A model generated the notes under the pieces. It saw only the letters and a list, made by a program, of their open reading frames with translations. It made no database searches and was not told where the DNA came from. This document shows, in pieces, positions 1 to 14,300 of a stretch of DNA of 64,000 nucleotides. Within the stretch, counting starts at the first letter, position 1, and each line of letters begins with the position of its first letter. Origin of the DNA: Halichondria panicea (Eukaryota; Porifera; Demospongiae; Suberitida; Halichondriidae); assembly GCF_963675165.1 (NCBI RefSeq), contig NC_087378.1, positions 3,073,525 to 3,137,524 on the forward strand, in the 5' to 3' direction. Made by a program: the position numbers and the translations under genes.

Positions 1-229
1 GAGTATAAAATTAATGTTAAGAGTTCTGTCCAGACAGTACTGCACTGGGTAGATCTGCTTGCAAATAAATGATGAAAAAATACGGTGCAAATGCAAGACA
101 ATGTTTCATTTTTAATCCGAGGCGCATGGGCGGCCACAGGTTATAGTAGTCACTTGGTTTGTTTGTTTTACTCACCTGAATGCCACAGTGCTGCGTTTAC
201 AGCATGGATGCCTTCACACAAAGTATTAG

Positions 230-781
230 TTGTGCCTTGGTGTGCATGCGCAAGCAAGGTATACTGTAATGTGTTTGTGTGTCTGTCTGTCTGTGTAGAC
301 TGCTACAGCTGCTCAACGATCATGAACTTATAGGCTTCTAGCCATGTTTTCTTGGATTTTAATTCGTGAATTTGCAAAAATGCTTCGTTCGAGTTATGCC
401 TACTTTTTGCAGCCTTTTCAGAAGAGTATGTAGAAAAACTTGTCCACTGAGTGTTGCTACTCTACTTAGTAGCAACTTCCCATGTACAAAAGTGTCTTCG
501 TTAATAATAATGACAAGTTAGCTTTGCTAGCTGCAAGAGTGAGAAGAGAGCTGTAAGGCTCTGCTCATGCAGCCATTAATTTTAGACTTGCACTTTTGGC
601 ATCGATCGTTTTTAACAACAATCATGGTTGATCATTACCCACTATTTGCTGTGATTCTAGATTCTGCCTGCAGCAAAAGGAAAATGTGCATCATGATAAT
701 TATAATGTGTGTATGAAAGCTATTAGTTATGTAGCTTTGGCACCTCCACCGAGGCATCAGCACCCGCGATGCTTTCATTTA
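230..781 (+). repeat. Family A repeat, copy in CAD intron 24
   Basis: Starts near GTGTGCATGCGCAAGC, then a GT/CT-rich run, then GACTGCTACAGCTGCTCAA, TAGGCTTCTAGCCATG, GAGTTATGCC, GTTGCTACTCTACTTAGTAG, CATCGATCGTTTTTAACAAC. It ends CACCGAGGCATCAGCACC plus a hairpin and TTTCATT. A family B fragment (108-230) lies directly before it. About 790-1026 and 1456-1628 hold nothing I recognise. Confidence 0.85.
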
Positions 782-1026
782 ATAGTGACAAATTTTGATG
801 TTGAAGTTTGGTTGTCGAATAAAACTTGCACGTTGGCCATAGAGCTAGCTGGAGACACGGCTTTAATTCGAGGCACTTCATTACACATGTGCACTATTAC
901 AGCCACGTGGATACTATTTGTTTTCTGCTGACTCTGCTGTGACCCTGCCCTAGTGTATGTCTGACCATGCACCACTACCGTTTTCAAAGCCTTGTCATTA
1001 TAGCGTTCAAATCTTATTTTCTTCTG

Positions 1027-1455
1027 CAGAGGTATAAATAACACATCTTGATTGTCCTGACAAGTTGTCCTAGCATAATACATTTTGTTCTGCCATCAAG
1101 TGATATTGGTCGGACACTAAATTACCCATGCAATGTCCTTAGTAATCTCTATATAAAAAAGGAGGATTTAGGGAAGATAAGGTAATGCTTAGCACATAAA
1201 ATAGAAGCTTACCTAGTCATCTTGTCACTCTGCTACATAGTTATATAAATATCTAGGCCTCCTCTTGTGCAATGAACAAAGACACATGGCTGTTATGAGA
1301 TCATTATTTTAGTGAGCATGCGCATCATAACTATGACCTTTGACCTTCAATCTTTGCACGCTAGGACACTATGACCGAGCAAGTAGCTAAATGGCTGGTC
1401 AAATAGGCTAATTGCTCGGAAATTGACCGATGACAGACTGTTATTTATACCTCTG
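1027..1455. mobile_element. MITE with 16-bp TIRs and 5-bp target duplication (hAT-like)
   Basis: The ends are CAGAGGTATAAATAAC and its exact reverse complement at 1440-1455. TTCTG flanks both sides (1022-1026 and 1456-1460). A 5-bp duplication with CAG...CTG ends fits a hAT-like group. It lies in CAD intron 24. Confidence 0.85.
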
Positions 1456-1628
1456 TTCTGTACAGTTTAGGTAGTTAGCCGCTAGGCTCTTCCATGTTCA
1501 TGTACATACTGTATCATAACCTGCACGGTTGTGAGACGTAAAACTGACGAGGGTTTAGCACTTCAGTGCTTCAATATAGTAACTCTAGAGTACTAACTGC
1601 AACAATTGCCATCATAACTTTGACGCAC

Positions 1629-4600
1629 CTTGATTCCATGTTCGCTGTAAAAGTCTGCAGTACCCAGACTTGCATAAAGGTTGAAATTCAAATGCTGCAA
1701 GATTCGTACAGATTCCAAGAACTCATTTTTAGCCTGAAGAAAACATATAAAAGTGTGTAAGCAAAATATAGACAAAGCTAGTCGTGATAGAGCATAATTA
1801 ACATACAGTATAGCGGATAATTTTCGCATGAAATACCAAAATTAAACATTCTAAATATTCGTACAGTTTAGTGGCGTAGAACCTATTGCGCATAATAATT
1901 TTTTCGGATCCCTTTCCCCGTTCTAATTAAAACAACAGAATAAATAAATTTTTTTACCATATAGAGGGACATGTCCGGGTTTTTTGAGGGCAGAGAAGCA
2001 ACACAAAAATTAAAATCGGGATAAACTCCCACGCATTGGTAATTTTATACGCAAAGCTATTGGTGGGTGTGGTTTCCTGGCATTGAACCGCAAATATTAG
2101 AACCCACGAATATTTTTGCTGAGGGCTCTGAAGCCTATGGCGTGTAATTTGAGTCAGTATTGTGCCGGTAATATTGCCGCGGCAAAACATTTTTACCGGG
2201 ACATTAATTTTGCCGCGGCAATATTTTTACCAGGACAATTGCCGCGGCAAAACTGTTTGGGTCGGTAAATACCGGGACGATTGCCCCGGCAGAAAGCAAA
2301 ATTTTGTGGATGGGTAAATACCGCTCCAAAAAGATTACTGAGCCATTTGCCGCGGCAAAAACATTTACCGGGCCCTTTGCCGCGGCAAAAATATTTACCA
2401 GGCCAAATCTAATCAACACGTGATGTGCACCTGATCTGCCTCGTGGTATATTAAAAAGTTTTATGGATGTAGCTAGCTGTACGTACGTGTAGTGATCTTG
2501 TATTTACCATCTTTAGAGAGTGTTGGCAAGCTATTAACAAGTCAAGAAAGAGAGCCCCTCTGTGTAAGATAAGTTTAAGTAATTAGATAGCTCTTCTTTC
2601 AACTTGTGTATGCTATTATTTGTGTATATCTTTGTTTTTTAGCACTCCCACAAGAGCTGGTGATGCTATGAAGACCAGGCTGGAAATTGAAGACTTTCTG
2701 TCTGCTAAAGAGTTGTACTTCCCCATTGTTTTCCTGTCCTCCCCCCCCCCCATTAATCCCAATATTTGGTGCACAGTTTTTGTTGTTCACTTTTATAAAA
2801 CAAAGAAACAATTATGAGTATAAATCAATACACTTGTTAAACACAGCTTCCTTCGTGTCACAAAGATGAATGTTCTATTTCAGAGATACCAAGTAAACGG
2901 AGACCATGGTGGGTTTGAGCTGTGCCAGTAAATGGTGGTTTGAGCTTTACAAGACTACCTTATCTAATTTAATACTCTCTGAAAGGCAGCAAATAACGAG
3001 ATCACAACATCCATAACACTTGATAACAATAAAATGATGTAGGTCACTGAACTTTAATATACCACGAGGCAGATCAGGTGCACATCACGTGATGATTAAA
3101 TTTGGCCTGGTAAATATTTTTGCCGCGGCAAATGGCTCAGTAAACTTTTTGGAGCGGTATTTACCCATCCACAAAATTTTGCTTTTTGCCGGGGCAATCG
3201 TCCTGGTATTTACCGAGGCAAACAGTTTTGCCGCGGCAATTGTCCTGGTAAAAATATTGCCGTGGCAAATGTCCCGGTAAAAATGTTTTGCCGCGGCAAT
3301 ATTACCGGCACAATACTGACTCAAATTACACGCCATAGAAACCAAATAGCGAAAATTTACACCCGCGAAAATTTCCCGCTATACGATATCATGATCCATA
3401 CATTGAAATGACATGTAACCATTTCCTACAGGTAACGCAGACCATCTTTGTTACCTAGCAACCAACTGACCACTCCTTTAATTAGCGATTGTTTATAAAC
3501 ATTAATAATTATGTACACAAACAATATTGTATGTATAGGCACGGAGTGGCTAAAGACTGTTTTCAATGTTCTCACGGTGACATGAGGATCTACAATGTAC
3601 AGAAACTTCTCTGCGAGGTTGTATCAGCAGACGCCCTTTTCCCAGGAAATTGAAGAGAGGGATTGGAAACGCATGCGTGGACTCAGTGAAATTCTGGCCC
3701 ATCCGTGTTTTGACTATGCCCACGCAGTACTGTATTGGCAACCTGAAACGTGGAGTCTTTTAGAAGGACAGAGAATTACCTTGGCCTCAGAGGTATTGCA
3801 CAGGGCCATGCCAGTGAGTACTATGCTCTTTAGTACCTATTACAGTTGTAACCTTCACCTTAAAGTGTCTACTAAAGGAGTTTCATGAGTTTTGATTAGC
3901 TTTCCTTGACTGGCTGAGGATTGGGGGATTTTTTATCCCTCCTAAAAGAAGTTACAGCCTGTTCGAGATTGGAGACAAGTACAGTGGTGTTTTAAGTGGA
4001 GCAACTTAGTGATTGACTCTCCACAGTAGTATTTGCAGTCTTAACACACTCATAACTTTCACTTGCAGGATTTTGTGCACAATGTAGGTGTAGGTGTTGC
4101 GTATCTATAACAAGCAGTCTAAAAAGAGATATCAGAAAAGGTTGGTTTGTGGCTTACCAGGACCTCAACAAAAAAGAAAATTGATTCTGCCAGGATCTGG
4201 GGTTCAAACTGGATTCTCTTACACGTGGTATTGAGCACGCATGCGCATTACATCCAGGAATAAGGGGTGTGTCTGCAAGTTCACAAAATTAATAATGGCT
4301 ACTAAAATAGCTATAGCTTCTTTAGCAGCTCTTTCTGACTCCAGTAGCTAACAAAAAGCTAGCGCTTTAGTGCAAGGCTAACTCATAAGTTGAATAGACA
4401 GTTTGTGCGAACAGATGATGCTATATGCTGAAGAGACTGCAACAGTCTTCAATGTGAGTCAAACTAGCCATAACTCGAGAAAGAAGCTTTAGTTTGCTAA
4501 TCCACGAATCAAAATCCAAGAGAACGTGGCTAGAAGCCTATAGAAGCTGTTAGTTTTCGTCGCATTGCAACCGTTGAGCAGTTACAGCTGGAATACACAG

Positions 4601-5322
4601 ACAGACAGACAGACACACACACAGACAGCTTTACCGTATCCCTCGTGCGGCTACGCCTTGAGGCATAATAACTAGCCTAACACAGTTATACTGAAGCAAT
4701 CAAGACTACAGATATTACTCTACCAGATCCAAGAACTTGGTCCATCGCAAGAGCTTCTTCCTCAGGCTCTTCAGGCTCTTCAGGCTCTATATTTTCTAGC
4801 TTCTTATCTAGCTATGATCCCAGTCACTGTCCTCTCACTCAACAAGGTCATAAGCATCAATATTCTCACTGTCTAGCTTCTCTAGAACCTCACTGAGGTT
4901 GTACTATGAATATCTTGAAGCATTATCAAAGTGAAACGGTTACTTTTCTTTTGACATTACTGCACGAAGCGTACCTCAAGGCAGCATATTAAAATACCAC
5001 ATAAAAGAGCAGCTCAATGCGCATGTGCTGGTACCTACAGCGTGCCTACAATATAGTGGGCACAGTAAATTTTTAACTAGCGTGGCTGTCATTTACGGCT
5101 TCAACAGGAAAAGGGTTAATGTTGTAACTACGAAAATTTCCACCATACGAAAATAGCCTATTAAACAACCATGCGCAAATAGCCTGCTAAACAACCATGC
5201 GCACCCTCAACAAAATGTGCAAGTCGTAACACATAATTATGTTTATCTGATATCCTAGCTAGCGCTATACTATAAATCAATATGACACCCACCTTGAAGC
5301 TTCCAATGGAGAGCAGAATGTT
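1629..5322 (-). CDS. CAD: CAD exon 23 (end) and exon 24: start of the MGS-like allosteric domain
   Basis: Exon 23 ends with [13 protein letters not shown]. Exon 24 (1733-1629) adds the stretch ending [17 protein letters not shown], as in the region of animal CAD that binds UTP and PRPP and sets synthetase activity. The exon 24 donor is GTGCGT at 1628-1623. The next exon is not in the window. Intron 23 (3.6 kb) holds a foldback element, a family A repeat and a possible small gene on the other strand. Confidence 0.92.
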
Positions 5323-8300
5323 TTTCTCGGGCAGCTTGAACCCAGTGCTCAGCATGGCCTTGAGGTAGGCTTCGTACTTGTCCTCACCGAAACATGCTAC
5401 CTCACCAGTACTTGCCATCTCTACCCCAAGCTTCACGTCTGCTCCTGTCAGGCGAGAGAACGAGAACTGGGGTACCTGTGGGACGATAAACTGTAATAGC
5501 TATTGGGTACTGACCAGGTTCATCAGCTACTACATGTAGATTAAATTGGAAACATTCCTGACTGATCTACCAATTTATAGAATGTGATACATAATTATGA
5601 GTTTACATATGGTTTTTTTATGCTCCTATCACTTATTACTCAAGCTTGCACGTATGTGCAATACGGTGCCTATAGCATTAGCACCTTGACTCCGACCCGG
5701 CCAATGACCAGTTTGTCTACATCAACAGGCTGTACAGGTAGTCCGACAATCGCCCGTGTTGCCATGGCTACAAAGTCGACATCCAAGGTTTTTGAGACAA
5801 ATGGGAAAGACCTCGAAACTCTGAGGTTGCACTCTATGACTTTGAGTTGGTTGTTTTTGGCTATAAGCTGCATGTTGAAGGGCCCTGGACAAAAAATAGA
5901 TTATTTATAAGAACAGAGCTACTATGTAGCTACAGAGAATGAAAACGAGCCTTTGAGTGCAATTGGTGAACATAATTATATACATATTAAGAGTGAGCTA
6001 CCAATCTTTAAATTCCACGGACAGACACAACAGGACACAAAGTTTAAGATTACGGTATTGCATTATCTCACTAATAAAAAATATTATTTAATGAAACTGC
6101 ATTTGAAAACATTAACTCTTCTAAAAAACCTCGTGACTACTCGCACAGTTAAAAACTTTGTAGAAAAGAACAGCTGCATGCCCATTCCATTGACCCACCC
6201 CGTTGACCCCCACTTATGTATCAAGTTTCAAAGTACTGGCTACCTTTCACGATCTTGCTGCCTTTTTTGGGCAAGCAACACAACAAACGTAAAGCTGCAT
6301 GCATAATTATAGACATAGTGGTGATTGTTCTTTGTATTTAGTCGGAATTGTTAAGTGTAAGATATTGCTTGTTCCTTGAATAATGTAGCGCATCCCAGAC
6401 AGCTTTGTTTTACATTGAGGGAGTGGGCACAAATATGAGACTACATAGATCTCTATAAACAATTTGCATACACACATGCAGTCTCTCCTTTCGGAGGACT
6501 GCTAATGAATAGTCCATGTACAAATCTAGCCACAGACCTAGCTTACCTGTGACAGAAAGAGCTCTCCCGATTGCCTTCGAAATATTATGTATGTTCTGTT
6601 TGGTCTCGTCGTTAAGGTCCTGCGCTGGCAGCACCAATGTGGCATCTCCGGAATGGACTCCTGCGTTCTCAACATGTTCGCTGATGGCCATTGCAATGAT
6701 CTCTCCATCATTAGCCACAAGGTCAACATCTATCTCCTGCATGTGTATACATAAGGTAAAATTCGCATTTCATTAATGCCACGTACTTATGGAACAATCT
6801 TCCAGAAGACATTGTAAGCTCAACGTATTCAAAACTAAGCTAGCTACATGACTTTTTAGAAATGTACATTAGTATGTGTTTGTTTGTGTTCTCAGGGGAG
6901 TACCCTTATAGGTTTACTTCAAACCTTCTGTACAACCTTTTCAGTTGATAAAATCAGTTCATCAATTCATCAATTCAATTCAATTCCAGAGGAGGTTGGA
7001 CGCGCGTCATCCACCAGTAGGTTTTATCACGTGCGCTCGTAAGAATCTAATTAAAATGGCCGATTAGGCACCATTAGGCACCTCGATGCTACACTGTTTT
7101 GTAGGCTGTACAGAGACACTGCAAGTAACCAGAAGTGGTATAGGAGCATTCTCACCGCCCTCTCACCTTCCCAACACCGCTGAAAAGATTCCAAGATGGA
7201 TCTAGACTAGTATTTAGATTTTTTGACACTTTTCCAATTTTTGTCTAACAGGATTATGATCTATATGAGCAGAGGAGGTCAGAGCACCATTAATCTGTTT
7301 CTCTTTAGCGTTCTCTATCTTACTTGCGCTGATAAGCTTTTACATTCTCACCTTTGACCTCAAAGGAATTCTACAAAGGTTATAATTATCACATGACTGA
7401 AGGTGTCATGATGATGATGCGTGTCCAACCTCCTCTGATTCAATTCATGTGCAGATAGAATGCTACAAAATGGGGGCTTTGTATGCCTGGTCCAGTAGCT
7501 CATTGCAGCAGGATTCCATATAGAAAACACACACTGCTATATGTAGGTAGTTTAGAGTGAGTTGAAACAGTTAATCTCTAGATAATTACATGTACATCTC
7601 ATTATTCACGCACACCTCAAAAACCTGCAGGCAATGAACGGGCGGGTAACTGCGTATTATCAGGAGTAAATTACAGAAGGAGCGTCTAACTCTACATAGG
7701 TGTGGGAATCACATCTCGTGTGTTTTCCTAAATGCCGCATTGCCTTGTAAGAAAAGTGTTTTAAGTACTGCGTAGGAAATTACAGACCGTGGTCAGCCTG
7801 TGAATATCATTATGAATGGATTTTGTATGTAGTGCAGCAGCAGGAGAGCTAGGTTGAGCCAAAAATAGTTAAACAAATAATAGATAGATGTTGGTATACA
7901 TCATGGAAGAGACTGTCATTGGGGAGGTACAGAAAATTCTGAAAGTGGAGCATATCCAGTTTCTCTTTACAAACACATACTAGGTGTTTTGTTTTTGCAG
8001 TAGGGAGTCTTACTGGGGTTCTTAGAAGAGAGAGCTTACTACCAGGCCTATAGCTAGCTAGCTAGCTCACTTTTATTGACCTATGCACTGGTAAAAGTGC
8101 ACAGTCAGTACTCACCCGCAGATGATTATCACCCACTTAGCGGTTTTACATATAAGGTCATGCTTTGTAAACTTGCACGAGATGCGATTCTCAACGTAAG
8201 ACGCTCCTTCTGTAATCTGCTCCTGGTATTATTGAAACTCATGTACCTTTTCCATATGGACATCAGTATTTAAACGATCAGCTATTGTAACAGTAAACGT

Positions 8301-11300
8301 AAGCTACAGTACATCCGTGACACGACCTTGGCATCCTGAATGAACTTGGATATGACAACGGGGTGGTCACATGACACAGCCACAGCATCTCCTAGGTAAC
8401 TTTCTAGGTCAGTATCACAGTACGCCACATTCATAGCAGCACCTATACAAGGAAAAGTGAGAGAACAAATCATACCCAAGAGGTACAGCAGTTCAGCTAG
8501 TTACCAGTCAGGAAATACAACTATAATTACGTATTAACAAACACTAGCTGTCAAATATTTATTAATAAGCATTCTCACCTGAGAGTACGTAGGACGGTCT
8601 AACCAGACAGGGATATCCCACTTTAGCACAAAACTCTTTGGCTTGCTCCAGGTCAGTGAGCTCCTTCCACCGTGGCTGGTGCACTCCAATGTTGTCTAGG
8701 AGACGGGAGAATTTGAACCTGTTCTCAGCACTGTCTATCATTTCCGGTAATGTGCCCAAAATACGCACCTGAACAATGTGTAATAAAAAAAATACAGTGC
8801 TTTCAGTCTATTGAGTACATACAATTTTTTAGACACTACGTTGGTGATATACCATTGTATGGGTGTATATGAATGAGCTACTGTAACAATGTACACACAT
8901 GGAACAATACTCACCTTTTGTCTGTGTAGTGGCATGGCAATGTTGTTGGGTAACTGTCCGCCCATAGAGAGAATGATACCTTCAGGCTGCTCCAAGTGGT
9001 ATATCTCCATCACCGTCTCAAATGAGATCTCATCAAAATACAGCCTCTCACATTCATCGTAATCTATAGTTTGAGCCAAAAAATAATTTGCGTAATACAG
9101 TTGACTTTACGCAAAAATGTAAACAAGCTCATTTCCACGGTAATGTGCATGCGCATTTAAGGGACACGCCCATTAATTATTAGTTGTTGTTGAAAAATTC
9201 GCTCAGCCGAATAATGAGGGTCGGATAATCTAAGTTCTATAAATTATTATATTGTAGGTCTAAATTGTAGGTCTAAATAATAAAATGAAAGTAAATTAGA
9301 GATGTAGTAATACAAATGCAATGTATCAACACTAGCAACTTTCACACTGCAAATGTACATGACGTTGTAATGAATTGACGTGCAGCTCTCTCCTACGCTT
9401 TTTAGTGTTCCAAGCAAATTTTCAACATTGCAAATTCGTTTTTTGAGAAGATCAAGGAAAACACAGGACTTAGTGAGCTTGATTCCCGAGGCGCGTGGGC
9501 GGATACAAGTATAGTAGTCCGTTGGTTTGTTTGTTACCCGAGGCACGTGAGTGGCCATGGGTATAGTAGTTGTTTGGTTTGTTTGTTGTCTGTTTGTAAT
9601 GTGTGAGTCTACTCACCTGGATGCCATAGCACTGCGTTTACTGAGCCTTCACACAACAAGCTAGTAGTTTTAATAGTGGCAGATTTCAATTGTTAAAGCT
9701 TCGTTGTCCTTATAAAAGCGAGCAAAAGCTAAGAAGCATATTGGCTAGCTCTACACGCGATCTTTATTCGAGGTAGATCTACGTATTTGCAGCTAAAGTG
9801 ATCCTTTACCGGTCTCGAATTGTAGTTTGTTTTGCTTCTTCAACTGACACTCCTCTGATTTGCTATTTATTCGTGTGAACAGCCGAGGATTAGCATTTCC
9901 GTGCTTTAGTTTGTTTGTGTGCAACATCTGAATCTACTCACCTGGATACCATAGCGCTGTGTTTACAGCATGGGTAGCCCATGGGTAGCCTTCACACAAC
10001 AAGTTAATAGTGGAAGACTTTTTTGATGTTAAAGCTTCGTTGTCGAATAAAAGTGAGCAAAAGCTAAGAAGCTTGAACTTGCCAATTACACACAGCCTTT
10101 ATTCGAGGACATATTTTAAGCTTTACCAGGAACAATGGAACAGGATCACTAAAGTAGAAAGGTTTGTTGCTTCTTTAGCCCCAGAACATATCAGGCAGGA
10201 CCCATCATTTTATCTAAGACTCCAAGCAAGACTCCAAGCTTCTTTGATGTGATCCAGAACATATCAGGCAGGACCCATCATTTTATCTAAGACTCCAAGC
10301 AAGACTCCAAGCTTCTTTGATGTGATCCAGAACATATCAGGCAGGACCCATCATTTTATCTAAGACTCCAAGCAAGACTCCAAGCTTCTTTGATGTGATC
10401 CTAGTATACAGTGCATGTCTCATGCACAACTAAAACTCCGTTCTCAAAGTTTCAACATGCTCTTATTTTTATTGCTCATGTTAGCTTCCATGCTCGTACA
10501 TATACATTTGCATTTTATTGTGTAACACTCCTACAGATTCATGTTAACAGCCACGGGTTAGCAAATCAGTGCTCTAGTTTATAAGAGGAATGTTTGGTTT
10601 GCAGAATATTTAACAACGAGCTGTTCTCGGGCCTTGTGTGAAGAAATGTAATAAGACCCGAGCACTGATTATCACAGGTATATAATTATATCCCACTTGG
10701 AGTCTGTAACTATGTGTATAATTATAGCAACTGGGTGGCCAACCCTAGAGTACATTCCTCATAAACTCCCCTGCCGCCTTGCCAGCTAAGTGATTTTAAT
10801 TAATTATGTTTTTTAATTAGCTACTACACAGCTAAAAAAGAAGGGTGGTGCTCGCTAGACACTAGTTGGCAAGGGCAGGACAGATGGGTGGGACTTGCTA
10901 AACACCAGGAAGGCAGGAAAAAGGGTGGGGCTCACTGCTTGGACAAGTACGTATAATTGTCCACTACATCAGAACTTATGGTAGTAAACACCTCCTTGGC
11001 CTCAGGCAAAACATATTGATCCTGTTTGTAGCCAGGTTACTGTAGATCTACTTTGAAGAGCATGCAGTCCTAAAGAGAGAGGCCTTATGGTAGCTAGTGC
11101 ATAGCATAAGTAAAGAAAAGTAGCTTTAGTTTGTAGCACTACTGCACTAGAGCATAGCTACATGTGCACACGACATATCAGAACGATGCCCACGAGGTAT
11201 GGTGACGTTGATGTGCATGTGGGACCATAACGATGACAGCATCATCTAGCTAAGAGCGTGAGAGGTCGTCTGCCTTGTTAAAGCTAGCACACATCTGAGC

Positions 11301-14300
11301 AAAAAAACGCTTTTAATAGTCGTTTAGAAACTGGGGTAGAATGCCCGGGAGAAGGCTGTACTGGTTACTTGGAGAAATTTACTTAGTCAGCCAGACAAAA
11401 TGCGGTACGAGTGCAGATTTTGATTTTGGACACTCCATAGAGAACACATACGTACACAAGAAAGGCTCAATAAACTAGATGTGAAGCGAGTTTTCAGATC
11501 TGGTCTTTTTAATGCAAGTTTGAATGAGATAATACGTGAAACATTGCTAAAAAGCTACAAACGCTCAGCCCATCCTGTATATACTGTATGGCTATCACCT
11601 ACACAATGTACAATGTACCTGTTGACACAGTCTCTGGATTGTAGTTGATCATGATGGTGGATTTGCCCAGCTTCCGTAGCTCACGAATACACCCAACGGC
11701 ACACCAGTCAAACTCAACAGAACTTCCAATCCTGTCAATACAGCAAAGCAATATCATGTGCAATCAACTCTCCTGAAAGGGTTTTGACTTTCAAAATGAA
11801 TGGAGCAAGAGTAAATACTTTATGCCTCGGTGCGCATGCGCATGGGCAAGCGAGGTATACGGTAGTGTGTGTTTGTCTGTGTAGACTGCTACAGCTGCTC
11901 AAGGATCAATGAAGTGCAAGAGTCTATAGGCTTCTAGCCATGTTTTCTATTCGTGGATTTGTAAAATAATGCTTGGTTCTCGAGTTATACCTACTTGGAA
12001 TGCCATTGCAATCTTTTCAGAAGAGTGCGTACAAACAAAAACTTGTTCATGGAGTGTTGCTACTCTACTTATTGTCCTTGAATCCTGATGTGCCATGTCC
12101 AGTCTTCAGGATTACCCTACATGCGTACTAGACTGGCGGCGACAGCCCTAACGCGAGGGACTGGCAAACTGTCTATCAGTCACTCGTCTCAGCTGCAACG
12201 AGCATTGCAGCCTATCAGATTGCTTAACGTCATATTAGCCCTGTAATTGTAACCGCACTTACACTTCAGGGGATTCAGTGCATTCCATAGTAGCTGAATC
12301 TCATAGCAAAATTTAACCACATTATCTATAACGATATTCATGTTTAGTAGTGTCGTACGATCTATTACACTTCCGCTGAGACGAGTGACTGATAGGCAGT
12401 TTGCCAGTCGCTCGCGCTACGCGCTCGGGCGGCGACAGCCGCCAGTCTACATGCGTACATAGTTAGCTCTGCAATAGAATGCTAGCTCTTAATTGGTAGC
12501 TACAAGCAGCTATTAATTTTAGACTTGGAATTTTGGTAGCAATTTTTTTTAACAACAATCATGGTTGAACATTTCCTAATCTTTTCCTACTCTTTGAGTT
12601 TCCCTGTGATTCTACAGGCAGAAAAATTAATTGCAAAAATGTTCACCATAACATTATAATGTGTATAAGCTATTGCTACCGAGGCATCAGCACCCACGGT
12701 GCTTTCATTCAAACAGTGTACGCGTAGGTTGACACACACCCATCACTGTACGCCACAAAGTCTCAATGTACTGCTCACCTGTACACCCCAGAGCCAAGTA
12801 CCATTACGGCCCCTCCCGGGAATTCCAGGTCATGTGACCCAGCATTGTACGTTAGGTAAAGATAGTTGGTGAATGCAGGATACTCTGCAGCAACCGTATC
12901 AATCTGCTTCACATACGGATGAAGGTCAAGTTGCTTTCGAAGATCACGTATGGCAAGTTCTGTGGAATCCACAAGGCGAGCAATCTGGCGATCAGAGAAA
13001 CCAAGCTTTTTAGCTTTCAGCAGCAAGTCCTTTGAACAAGCCTGAATCACAACGAAAGGAACATAATAACGTACACAATGTTTAGGTGAGTTCTTCCTTA
13101 GGAAGTGTAATAGTACTTAATTAAAAAAACACATTACGCAACAACAGTGGAAGGTGCACAAATACCGTATTTACTTGATTAAAACCCGGGTTTTTATCTC
13201 CTAGCAACATCTGTAGAGGGGCGTTTAAACGAGATGGGCGCTTATTCGAAACGGGTGTATTGTTATGTTCACTTTAAACTCATGCACAAGCAGCAGTTAT
13301 TATGCTATTCTTGGCTGCTTCCACAGCTCTCGGCTTAAATCTTAAGTCGTAGGAGTGGTGTTTCTCCCTCTCTGTCAGTATCTCTTCTCTTTGCCATCAT
13401 AAACAGTATCTATTATTCTATGCTGCCATGCTTGCAACTGGTTCCAAGTGCTATCAGTCCACCCACAGTGCCACGCCTCATACATGGGCGATTATTTAAG
13501 ATGGGGGTTTATTGACAAAGACAGAGTTTTTACCATGAGCGTTTAATCAAGTAAATACGGTACCTTGTAGTCAGTTGCCTCCAGTGTTTTAACCATGGCA
13601 ATGATATTCTTCATCTTCGAAAGAAACCAAGGGTCAATTCTTGTGAGGGAGGCCAACTTCTCGATCGAGTACGAATCAGATTGATAGAGAGCGGCAGCCA
13701 CAGCAAAGATCCGCTTGTCAGTTGGGTTGGTCAAGTCCTATATATAAAAATGTGCATAATTTGTACGCGGTATACCAGGAGCACAGGAGGAGATGGAGCA
13801 TCTTATAGGCATAGTATTGCGGATTCACTATTACAGCCTAACCACATTTACTTGTTTGTAATGTGCTAAGTGCTCTGTACACGTGCAGAGGAGGTCCGAC
13901 TTGCGTGCACAAATCACTACAAGTTTAGTGCATTGATGTCATTGCGGTCACATGATAACATCCAGGCCACAATGCACTTATTCGTGCACGCATGTCGGAT
14001 CTCCTCCGGTACACGTGTGGCAGTTGATCTAATAATAGTGAATTCATTAATTTTGTACAATAAACAATGTTAGCAGCATTTAGCAGTTTGACATAATTTA
14101 TGGCATAATTATGCATCGGTGCGCATGCGCAAGCAAAGTATACGTTTGTGTGTCTGTGTGTGTAGACTGCTGATGCTCAAGGATCAATGAAGTGCAAGTA
14201 AGAGTTTCTATAGGCTTCTAGTCATGTTTTAATTCGTGGATTTGCAAAATAATGCTTCGTTCTCGAGTTATGCTGCCTAGTTTTGCATACTTGGAATGCC

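Noticed and set aside
5584-5910. 108-codon plus-strand frame
   Set aside because: It is the antisense of CAD exon 22; the minus frame matches the enzyme and is flanked by splice sites.
10181-10400. CRISPR-like array
   Set aside because: Three adjacent 73-bp units without spacers, inside a eukaryotic repeat.
11820-12715. Family A as a Helitron or tRNA-derived SINE
   Set aside because: No CTRR end, no poly-A tail, no clear A and B boxes; left unclassified.
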